A stretch of DNA of 64,000 nt from JASGKO01 sp049840595 (lineage in GTDB: Bacteria > Verrucomicrobiota > Verrucomicrobiia > Chthoniobacterales > Chthoniobacteraceae): assembly GCA_049840595.1 (NCBI GenBank), contig JASGKO010000021.1:1-64000 (forward strand). The letters are read 5' to 3'. Shown piece by piece: positions 56,424 to 64,000 of this stretch; the first letter of the stretch is position 1, and the number at the start of each line of letters is the position of its first letter. A program made the translations under genes and the position numbers. A model generated the notes under the pieces. It was not told the origin of the DNA. It was given only the letters and a program-made list of their open reading frames with translations, and did not search any database.

Positions 56424-58127
56424 TCAAAAACTGTAAGTCAGTCCCAAAAAGACCTGATTACGGTGGTAACTGGTGAAGGCGGAGGAGGAAACAAGCTGAT
56501 TGTAATTGTAACTGAGGTTCATAGACCATGCCTCGGAATAGATGTATTGCAAGGTCAACGAACCGCCGATGTAATCCTCCTGCAGAGAGGGGGTGGTCGA
56601 GAGCAGGTAGTCGGTGGCGCGATGGGTCCAGTTAATCCCGACCCCCAGGCTGGTCCGGGCGGTGAGCACGTGGTTGATCGAGAGGCTGGTCACGTAGCTA
56701 TCCACGCTCTTCGTATTCAGATCGGGCACCTCCATGCCGTAGTGGTTCGTCCAGATAATGGTCGATCCCTTCCCATAGACGTAGTTCATCGTCATTTCCA
56801 CATACGGAGAAGTGGTCGAGCGCCCGCCCTTGAAGGTTTCCTCCTGGGATCCCGCGCGGAAGGTGGTGCTCAGGCGGGAATTGACGCTCAAATCGAAGCC
56901 CCCCAGCACGAACTGGGTCGTATCGTCCAGCGAGGCATCCTTGCGTGAATCGACCGCATACCGATAAGAGGTGACCAGCGTGGTGCGGGGCGAGATCTGC
57001 AGGCGAAAGTCGTTGCTGAAGACATTCTGGGTCAGGTTCCCATTCTGCTCGCCGGCATTTGCGTAATAGGTGCCGTTGAGACTGTACGCCGTATCCGTGG
57101 AGAAGCGGGTATTCCACTGGTAGGTGAGGTCGATCTTGGTATTGCTGTCGTAGTAGTCGCCCTGGACCGACCGGGTCCCGGCATTGAGGCGGGAGAAATC
57201 CGGGTTGTTTTGATAAACCGCGTCCACCGTGGCATTGATGCGCATGCGCGGGGTAATCGCATGGCTGAAGACCAGGGTGACCCCGCCATTGTAATCCTGC
57301 TTTTTCTCAGGCCGGTCCCAGTAATACTCGTTCGCGCCATGCAACTGGAGGGAAAACAGCGAGCGCGGCGACGCAAAATTCATGGAGAAGCCCAGCGACG
57401 CCGTGGAAACCGCACTGCCGATCCGCTCGGAGGTAATGCTCTCGGGAAGCTCGACCACTTGATCCGGTGTCCCGGGGATGGTGATTTTTCGCTTTACCGT
57501 ATGGGCGGGAATCGCCGGCGTGCCGGGGATGATGAGGCCGCCGGGCAGGATTTTGGGCGGCACGGCGGCCACCGCGGGAATCGTCTGCTCGTAGGTAAAG
57601 GTCTGGGAAGGAGTCCCCTGGATGATTTCCTCGGTCTGCCGCTGATCGGGGGCGGAAAAAACGTTGTCGTCGTACCCCTGCGTGACCGAGAGGTTAAACT
57701 TGAAGGGTTTCTTGGCAAACTGGCCGGCGCCAGCCTGCAAAGTCACCGGCGCGGAGCCGAAAGCCCCATTGATCGTAACCGGGGGCGCGGAGGGCTGGCT
57801 GGCGCTGCTGGAGGTATTGAGACCGGGACTCGCCCCGGTGGTGCCACTGTTATCCGTGCTGGTATTGCCCGAGACCGAGGCGGGAACAAACGGGTTGGTT
57901 TCCCCCGAGGTGGTGGTGCCACCGGAAGTGGGGGCTGGCGTGAAGAGATTGGAGCCGCTCGACGACGAGGAACTGCCCGACCCCTGCGAAGTGCTGGAGC
58001 TGGAGGAATCGCCGGAAGTGGACGCCGAACCGCCACCGGTGGAGTCGCCACTGTCCTGCGCGAAGGCTGAACTGAGAAGACCGGCGCCGATGACGAGACC
58101 TATCATCGTGTGTCGGGGAGAAGTCAT
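56424..58127 (-). CDS. outer-membrane beta-barrel protein of the EPS cluster
   Basis: 567 residues. Signal peptide MTSPRHTMIGLVIGAGLLSSAFAQ, then about 110 residues very rich in Ser, Gly and Thr (low complexity), then the barrel from about residue 135: PFKFNLSVTQGYDDNVFSAP, ... FSLQLHGANEYYWDRPEKKQDYNGGVTLVFSHAITPRMRINATVDAVYQNNP ... ending YHRNQVFLGLTYSF with a terminal Phe. The 'lSv..gYDdNv' start is common to barrel proteins in EPS and PEP-CTERM gene clusters (EpsL-like). Probably the secretion pore for the polymer. First gene of the operon with the kinase and Wza-like genes. The start at 58127 or the ATG six codons on cannot be settled. Confidence 0.8.
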   Translation of the reverse strand: MTSPRHTMIGLVIGAGLLSSAFAQDSGDSTGGGSASTSGDSSSSSTSQGSGSSSSSSGSNLFTPAPTSGGTTTSGETNPFVPASVSGNTSTDNSGTTGASPGLNTSSSASQPSAPPVTINGAFGSAPVTLQAGAGQFAKKPFKFNLSVTQGYDDNVFSAPDQRQTEEIIQGTPSQTFTYEQTIPAVAAVPPKILPGGLIIPGTPAIPAHTVKRKITIPGTPDQVVELPESITSERIGSAVSTASLGFSMNFASPRSLFSLQLHGANEYYWDRPEKKQDYNGGVTLVFSHAITPRMRINATVDAVYQNNPDFSRLNAGTRSVQGDYYDSNTKIDLTYQWNTRFSTDTAYSLNGTYYANAGEQNGNLTQNVFSNDFRLQISPRTTLVTSYRYAVDSRKDASLDDTTQFVLGGFDLSVNSRLSTTFRAGSQEETFKGGRSTTSPYVEMTMNYVYGKGSTIIWTNHYGMEVPDLNTKSVDSYVTSLSINHVLTARTSLGVGINWTHRATDYLLSTTPSLQEDYIGGSLTLQYIYSEAWSMNLSYNYNQLVSSSAFTSYHRNQVFLGLTYSF

Positions 58128-58174
58128 ACTGCCGGTGGTGGAAGGGAGTGAAGTGAAACGACCGGCTGGCAAAA

Positions 58175-58248
58175 TGGAGCGGGTAGCGGGAATCGAACCC
58201 GCATGGCCAGTTTGGAAGACTGGAACTTTACCACTAAGCTATACCCGC
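58175..58248 (-). tRNA. tRNA-Gly (anticodon TCC)
   Basis: Minus-strand cloverleaf: acceptor GCGGGTA/TACCCGC, D-arm GCTTAGTGGTAAAGT, anticodon arm CCAGTCTTCCAAACTGG (anticodon TCC), T-arm GCGGGTTCGATTCCCGC, discriminator T, encoded CCA. Confidence 0.96.
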
Positions 58249-58314
58249 GAAGTGCTTTCATATTGCGCGACATGTCCGTGTTGGCAAGGGAAAATCTCAC
58301 TTAGAAGGCCAAAA

Positions 58315-60825
58315 TCAGGAAACCTCCAGGAAGCTGGTGTCGGAACCGTTGATCGCGACGGGTTGAGTTACCCCGCCCGCGCCGCCGGCAATCACCAAAG
58401 CCGTGCCATTGACTTCGATGCCTTTGAGCAACTGCGAAACGATGCCGTAGCCATCGCCGCTGGCGGAGGTGCTGTTGACCTGCCCCTTCACGATCACGCT
58501 CGCAATCGTGGCGGTGAGATTCGCGCGATCCGTGCCGCTAATGAGAGTGTTACCACTGGCCCCGAAATGGGCCCCGCTGCCCACGGCGGCCCCGGCGACA
58601 ATATTCGTCCCGGACATACTACCATTGATGGTCACCGCGCCGATAGAAGCGTCGGCATCCTTGGCGGTGCCGTAAACCGAGCTGGTGGCCGGGGCATATC
58701 CGGCGAGAATATTGGCGTAGGTGACATCGCCGCCACCAGTCGAGGTGCCAATCGTGAGCTGACCGATCGCGGTATCGACCTTGGAAACGTTGCCGCTCGT
58801 GTGCCCGACTGCACCGATCGTGACTGCACAATCCGTCGTCCCGGTGAGATTCCCGTTAACGGTCAATTTCACAATTTCACCGCCAGCCCGAATTGCACCA
58901 CTGTTGGTCAGCGTGAAAGTAGAGTCTTTATATGTATCACCCGTGTCCTTCACAAGATTGCCAGCGGTAATATTTCCATTAACCGTGAGGTCTTCGATTA
59001 TACCCGCCAAAAGAAAGCCGGTTTCATCCAGCGAAGCAGTGGCATCCGCATTCCCACCCCCGGTGATATTACCCTGGATCGTGGCCGTCCCAAGGGTGTG
59101 GTCCACAATCAGCAAGCCAGTCGTGCTCACGGAGCCGCCCACTAGTGAGCCACTCATATTCAGGCTCTTTAGACTGCCGCTGACGAAGAGAACGCCGGTA
59201 TTGGCGCTGGTGCCACCCGTGATTGAACCATTGAGGGTTAAGGTCGTTAGGCTGCCGTTCACTCTGAGTTCGCCGGCGCCGCTATTGGAGCCGCCGATAA
59301 TTGAACCATTGATCGTGCAGGTCGTCAGATCTTTGGCGACTTGAAGCTGCCCCGAAGCACTGCCCGAACCCCCTACAATTGAACCATCAAGCGTCAGAGT
59401 CTTCAGATTACCGCTGACATAGAGCTGTCCCGATGCGCTGCCCGAACCGCCCAGCAGGCTGTCCCCACTCGTCGCATCCTTACCGATGAGCACCGTGCCG
59501 GCATTGCCCGAAACATTCAAATAACCGGTACGATCGCCGCTACCACCCTCGAGATAGCCGTTGATGGTCAGGGTCTTGACGCTGCCGGAAATGAAAAGCG
59601 CACCGGCCTCGCTGGCGCTCCCGCCAATGATGCTGCCGCCGACGGTCGCACTGCTAAGGGTGCCACCGACTTTGACCTCGCCGGAGCTATCCCCCAGGCC
59701 GGCGCTGATATCGCCGCCGATTGCCAGACTGGAGACTTTGCCCGAAATATATCCACTGGAAGAGGCGTAGGTCGTGGTATCCCCTGCAACGGAGCCTCCA
59801 ATCGAAACGGTCCCCAAGGAAATGGCCCTGATTTCTCCGGTATCAGAATTTGTGCCGCCCAGGAGGTCTCCTCCCACGCTCACCCCATTGACATAGCCCG
59901 CAGTCAGAAAAATGCCCCCGCTACTCGCACCGGAGCCGCCTTTAATCGATCCGCCAACGGTGATCTTGCCCGCCGTCGTGGTGCTGCCGTCGTAGCCCTC
60001 AATCGTACCGGAACCAGTGCCATCGCCACCGATGAGATCGCCACCGATGGTTACTTTTCCAATGCTGTGCATGAAAAAGATTTGCCCGGTATTGTTCGTC
60101 GCGTCGGTGGAGTCAAAGAACGTCCCAACCGTGGCCCCGATCATGGAACCACCGATGGTCACGTTCCCGATATTGGAAAAGACGCCGCCTAGCACCCGCA
60201 GACTCGCTCCATAGGAGCCGTCAAAATTGCCCTTGATGTCGATATTGCCGACCGACGCGAGGATGAGACTCTGCAGCGAGCCGTTGTTGAGATCGGTGTA
60301 AAGGGTGCTGGTGGTATCGCTGAGCTGGGCCTGGAGGGTGCTGTTGAGCGCGCCAAAGGAATCCACCTGCAGCTTCTGCAACGCGCGGTCCGCGTAATTG
60401 TCACCCGCGTAGATCGCGCCCAGGTCGCCCTGGATCTTGACCGTGCCGAGATCGATCCCGTTGTTAAACTGGAAGGTGCTGGCATCGGGGATGGCGGCGC
60501 GAATGAGGCCGATATCGACTTCCCCATCGCCCCCGGGCCGGGTCTCGGCCGTGACAGTGATGTTGACATGGCGCGCCAGGCTGCCCAGCGCGGTGAGATC
60601 CAGCACGTCCAGTTGCTGCTGGGTGCTGTTGCTGCCATTCACCGAACCGGTGTTGAAATCGAATACACTTGAGACGTTGGACGAAGTAAGGATGCCCTTC
60701 GACAAATGCAGGGTCGCGAGATCCCCGTCCACATCCGTCCAGGTCACGGTATTCGCATCCACCAACGTCGCCGGAGCGATGCGGGACTCGAGAGGTTCGA
60801 TAAAGATCATGGGCTGGTTTTTCAT
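58315..60825 (-). CDS. giant surface protein 2, beta-solenoid repeats, EPLESRIAPATL N-terminus
   Basis: 836 residues. N-terminus MKNQPMIFIEPLESRIAPATL is the short motif found at the start of surface proteins in this group. It is followed by WTDVDGDLATLHLSKG and then, from about residue 170, imperfect repeats of 25-30 residues with GG-x-G-x-x-SG turns, e.g. VSVGGDLLGGTNSDTGEIRAISLG, TVGGSIIGGSASEAGALFISGS, TLDGSIVGGSGSASGQLQVAKDL. These predict a right-handed beta-solenoid like adhesin passengers. No membrane anchor or sorting signal is visible at the end (TQPVAINGSDTSFLEVS). The start ATG overlaps the stop of the upstream gene (ATGA). Confidence 0.8.
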   Translation of the reverse strand: MKNQPMIFIEPLESRIAPATLVDANTVTWTDVDGDLATLHLSKGILTSSNVSSVFDFNTGSVNGSNSTQQQLDVLDLTALGSLARHVNITVTAETRPGGDGEVDIGLIRAAIPDASTFQFNNGIDLGTVKIQGDLGAIYAGDNYADRALQKLQVDSFGALNSTLQAQLSDTTSTLYTDLNNGSLQSLILASVGNIDIKGNFDGSYGASLRVLGGVFSNIGNVTIGGSMIGATVGTFFDSTDATNNTGQIFFMHSIGKVTIGGDLIGGDGTGSGTIEGYDGSTTTAGKITVGGSIKGGSGASSGGIFLTAGYVNGVSVGGDLLGGTNSDTGEIRAISLGTVSIGGSVAGDTTTYASSSGYISGKVSSLAIGGDISAGLGDSSGEVKVGGTLSSATVGGSIIGGSASEAGALFISGSVKTLTINGYLEGGSGDRTGYLNVSGNAGTVLIGKDATSGDSLLGGSGSASGQLYVSGNLKTLTLDGSIVGGSGSASGQLQVAKDLTTCTINGSIIGGSNSGAGELRVNGSLTTLTLNGSITGGTSANTGVLFVSGSLKSLNMSGSLVGGSVSTTGLLIVDHTLGTATIQGNITGGGNADATASLDETGFLLAGIIEDLTVNGNITAGNLVKDTGDTYKDSTFTLTNSGAIRAGGEIVKLTVNGNLTGTTDCAVTIGAVGHTSGNVSKVDTAIGQLTIGTSTGGGDVTYANILAGYAPATSSVYGTAKDADASIGAVTINGSMSGTNIVAGAAVGSGAHFGASGNTLISGTDRANLTATIASVIVKGQVNSTSASGDGYGIVSQLLKGIEVNGTALVIAGGAGGVTQPVAINGSDTSFLEVS

Positions 60826-63357
60826 TGGGCGACCTCCAGGATGCTGAGGTTGGTGGAGCCAACCGCGACCGGCGTTGTGTCGTTGGAAGCACCCGCGGTC
60901 AAGGCCACACTCGTGCCGCCGAACCGAAACCGCTATCACCTGCTGGGCGACAATCCCATAGCTGGTGCCAGTGCCACTGCTTACCGTGCCGCCGATGATG
61001 ACACTCGCGATGGAGGAGACGATCTTGGAGTAATCCGGCAGTGAGGTGATTTTGGTATCGGTGACATTCGTGCCCGAGTTTCCAAAATAAGTATCCCCTC
61101 CCGGAGTCGCCCCGGCGACGATACTGCTGCCGGTGAAATCCTGTTTCACCGTCACCGTGCCGATCTGGGCATCGGCGCTGACCGCGCTCCCCCGATGGTT
61201 CGAGGCGGTGGCGTCGGTGGAATAGCCGGCGAGGATTTCCGCGTAGGACATGCTGCCCTTGATCGTTACGCTATTAATGGCAATATCCGACGGCGTACTG
61301 GCCTTCAAATCCACGTGCTGCTGGCCACCGGCGGAAATAATCACCGCATTCGTGGCGGAGCCTTCGAGGCTGCCGTCCACCGTGATGGAGTTGATTTCGT
61401 AGGTCGCCCGAATGGCGCCGCTGTTGTCCAGCCCGCCGCCGCTGTCCGTGCCGACATTCACGTTCCCGCCGATGGTGAGGTCGCCGATATGCGCGGCCTG
61501 GATATAGCCGGTATTGAACACGGCTCCCGTCGTATTAAGATTATTACCGCCGACGAGATCCCCCGAAAGCGTGAATTGACTCAAAGTGCCGCCGACCATG
61601 ATTTCGCCCGAATCGTCGCCGGTGCTTCCGCTCACATTGCCACCGATGGTCACCGTGCCGGTGGTGGGGGTGGCTAACGCCGCGCTGGTCGTCGTGGCCG
61701 CGACACCCAGATTGCCCGAGGTATAAATCCGACCGGTCTTGGTGCCGCTGCCGCCGATCACCGAGCCGCCAATGCTCAGGGTATCGATCGAACCGGCTTC
61801 AATGGAACCGCTTTCCGAGCCTTCGCCTCCCGTCACGCTGGCGGTGACATCGATTTCCGCCGCGTTGCCCCAGACATAGATGATGCCGGCCTGCAGCCCA
61901 GAATTAACTGTAGTAGTCTTTTGGTCGGTGGTTGTGGTCTCTCCAGTTTCACCGGTGACGGCCCCTACCGACAGCTTGGTGGTAATACTTCCGGCAAAAA
62001 TTCCCCCACTGTAATCGCCTGCACCCGCGGTAATCGATCCGGTAACGGTCGCCGTCCCCAACGTGCCCGCATAGACTTCGCCGCTCCGGTCTCCCGCCTC
62101 CCCTTTGATTTTGCCACCGACATTGAGCGTGGTAAGGGTGCCCCCGACGACGACCTTGCCACTGTCATCTCCAGTGCCACCGGTGATGTCGTTGGTCACT
62201 TTCAGGTCGTTAATATCGTGAATGAGAATGACTCCGGAGGAACTGCCGCCGCCCGTGATGCTGCCGACCGTTAAAGTGTCGGTAACGGACGACTTGCTTC
62301 CCCCGGTGATTTCGCCTGAGTTGCCGTCCGTCCCTCCGACGATGCTGCCGATGCTCCCTTTAACCAGAGTCCCGTTGATGGTAATGATGGAAGCCCCCGA
62401 GGCCGAGCCCGTGGTTCCCAACTGGCCACCGATCTCCAGGTCGGCCAGCTTGCCATCGAAAACTAGCGTGGAATTCTCCACGTTTTTGATAACGTCAATC
62501 GTGCCGGCATTTCCGGAAAAGCTGCTGGCAATATTGCTCGCCCCAGTGCCGGAAACCGCTCCGAGGGAATCCACCTGGAGAGTCTTGAAGGCCTGGCCTG
62601 TGCCGGAACCCAGAACGAAGCGTCCGAGGTCACCGACAACGGTAACGGTGCCCATGTTTACGTTGCCTATGATCTGGCCGACATTCACCACCCCATCCCC
62701 ACTGTCACCTGGAGTGGTGACGGAAATATTGAGGTCGCTGCCCTTTACCCCCGGCAATTTCGACAGGTCGATGGACTGCAATTGCATGTCCACATCCGTG
62801 AGGGCCGAGTCCGTGGTATAACTGGGAACGAAGGTGAAGGCCTTGGCGACATTCTTGGCCGTCAGGATGGACTTGGAAAAATTGACGGTCACCACGTCGC
62901 CATCGGTGTCCGTGTAGGTGAGGGACTTCCCGTCCGCCGCGATCGTGGTCGGATCGTCGTTGATGATCGTTCCCGTGGCCGTGGCGTTAGAAATCGTGAT
63001 CGCATTGGAAGCGTTGCTCGGATCGCTCGCATTGCTCAACGTGACACTGAAGGTTTCGTTCTTCTCCGCCTTGGTGTCTCCGTAAACCGCGATCTTGATC
63101 GTCCCAGTTTTGGACCCGGCGGCAATCTGGAGCAGCCCATCCGCAGCCCCTTTGTAATCGTGATCGGCCACGGTGGCCGTTCCGTTCGCCGTCTTGTAAT
63201 GCACCACCACCGCATCACTTTGCGCCGTGTCGAGCGTCACGGTGAACGTCATGTATTTGATGCCGGAATTGCCTTCGACGATGCTGGCATCTGCAATGCT
63301 AAGCGTCGCGGGGGCGATGCGGGCCTCAAGTGGCTCGATAAACGGTGTTCTGGGCAT
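60822..63357 (-). CDS. giant surface protein 1, Calx-beta domain plus beta-solenoid (one frame break)
   Basis: About 844 residues. MPRTPFIEPLEARIAPATL, then a Calx-beta domain at about 20-135 (SIVEGNSGIKYMTFTVTLDTAQSDAVVVHYKTANGTA ... GTIINDD), then a YTDTDGDVVTVNFSKS block shared with surface protein 2, and solenoid repeats (LEIGGQLGTTGSASGASII, VVGGTLTTLNVGGKIKGEAGDRSGEVYAGTLG). The true end is VALTAGASNDTTPVAVGSTNLSILEVAQ, reached after dropping one extra base near 60920; the length is 3n+1. Uncorrected, the frame falsely fuses to surface protein 2. The two ends (SFLEVS, SILEVAQ) and the two starts are similar, so the pair arose by tandem duplication and is translationally coupled. Confidence 0.8.
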
Positions 63358-63501
63358 AGCGTGGGCCGTTCTTTCGCACGCGGGGAAAGATGCGTCAAGG
63401 CATGGACGGAGGACTCCGTGACGGCGAGGTGACGGAATGGTGACTTTTGCGGTGACTTTGGGCTTGCATTTTCCCGGTCGATTCGGGCAGCTTAGCCTCA
63501 T

Positions 63502-64000
63502 ATGAGGCTACTCCCCCGGCTTCTCATTCTCGCCGCCCTCGGCTTTGTCGGTTTTGTGCTCTTCCGCGAAGCCCGCATCGAACAGTTGCAGCCCAGCTCC
63601 GACCCCTCCAAGATCGTCCTGCTCTTTGTCGGCGTCACCTTCATCGGGGTGATTGGCGGCACCTTTCTGGCCGGTGCCATCATTCCCCTGATCGGTGAAA
63701 TGGTGGGCCACCTTTTTTATACGCCCGACGTGAAGGCGGAAAAGGACAAGCACTCCGTCGCCATGGGCAAGATCGCGCAGGGCGACTACGAGGGGGCGGC
63801 CCAGGAATATCTGGCCGCCTTTGAAAAAGACCCCACCGATACCCTGGCGGTGAGCGAAGCCGCTCATATCTATTGCGACAAGCTCGAGCGCCCTGAGGAA
63901 GCAGCCCGCATCCTGGAAGCCGCCGTCGAGGGCGAGCACCCGGTCGATGAAGGCGCGTTCCTGGCCTCCCGGCTGGTGGATGTGTATTGGAACCACTTCC
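63502..64000 (+). CDS. TPR-containing membrane protein, cut by window end
   Basis: At least 166 residues, no stop before the window end. MRLLPRLLILAALGFVGFVLF is a first membrane helix and IVLLFVGVTFIGVIGGTFLAGAIIPLIGEMVG a second. VAMGKIAQGDYEGAAQEYLAAFEKDPTDTLAVSEAAHIYCDKLERPEEAARILEAAVEG is two to three tetratricopeptide repeats. It starts 144 bases divergent from surface protein 1, so the spacer 63358-63501 carries both promoters. Role unknown. Confidence 0.75.
   Translation, partial: MRLLPRLLILAALGFVGFVLFREARIEQLQPSSDPSKIVLLFVGVTFIGVIGGTFLAGAIIPLIGEMVGHLFYTPDVKAEKDKHSVAMGKIAQGDYEGAAQEYLAAFEKDPTDTLAVSEAAHIYCDKLERPEEAARILEAAVEGEHPVDEGAFLASRLVDVYWNHF

Noticed and set aside
58315..63501. 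A single 1728-residue surface protein
   Set aside because: An EPLESRIAPATL start, an ATGA overlap and a sensible end in another frame show two genes joined by one extra base near 60920.

Overview
The window looks like a draft contig from a free-living, heterotrophic, Gram-negative bacterium, most probably of the Verrucomicrobiota. The grounds are surface proteins that begin with an EPLEARIAPATL-type N-terminus, an sdhCAB operon, a DUF1460 protein, pectin-degrading enzymes, and spacers crowded with CACGAAG-type repeats. This placement is inferred from gene content alone.

Layout. Positions 1 to about 4957 are visibly richer in G+C than the rest. They hold a broken lipoprotein gene, an exported protein, a TIM-barrel sugar isomerase/epimerase, an IclR-type regulator and the C-terminal stub of a phosphomannomutase. 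The stub is cut off exactly where the dispersed spacer repeats of the main genome begin, so this part is probably joined by misassembly or recombination. Positions 5-20 kb carry an outer-membrane barrel, a DUF1460 amidase-like protein, glycogen synthase, a UvrD/PcrA helicase, a ParE/antitoxin pair plus an orphan HicB-like gene, livF, a methyltransferase, a coiled-coil protein, an HNH protein, a CHAP-like secreted protein and a sulfite reductase. An A+T-rich island at 20.9-24.2 kb next to tRNA-His encodes a long reverse transcriptase followed by a DinD/BRO-like protein. This is the best candidate for an undescribed (defence-type) system. Positions 24-28 kb form a pectin module (oligogalacturonate lyase, GH43, CE12 esterase). 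A Fic gene with tandem palindromic operators, tRNA-Val, the amgK-murU peptidoglycan-recycling pair, an FG-GAP protein, a PH-domain protein, oligopeptidase F and an alcohol dehydrogenase follow. A second A+T-rich patch (37.8-39.0 kb) has a DUF433 gene overlapping a gene for a zinc-ribbon protein with a nucleoside-deoxyribosyltransferase/TIR-like C-terminus.

Positions 39-43.7 kb are a branched-chain amino-acid ABC operon (livJ, H, M, G) whose livF lies 25 kb away and into which a GxxExxY cassette is set. Positions 44-47.9 kb are sdhC-sdhA-sdhB with a four-helix-bundle (23S intervening-sequence-type) cassette between sdhA and sdhB. Both cassettes are bounded by inverted copies of spacer repeats. 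The rest holds an M50-like membrane protease, gnd, moaE, pgsA, an exopolysaccharide export set (Wza-like, BY-kinase, outer-membrane barrel), tRNA-Gly, two very long tandem beta-solenoid surface proteins, and the start of a TPR membrane protein cut by the window end.

Sequence quality. About fifteen otherwise conserved genes are interrupted by frame breaks. All those I could resolve are repaired by removing one or two extra bases, and the lengths modulo three agree. This looks like insertion-type sequencing error and not gene decay, so I annotate those genes as single CDSs and give the break positions.
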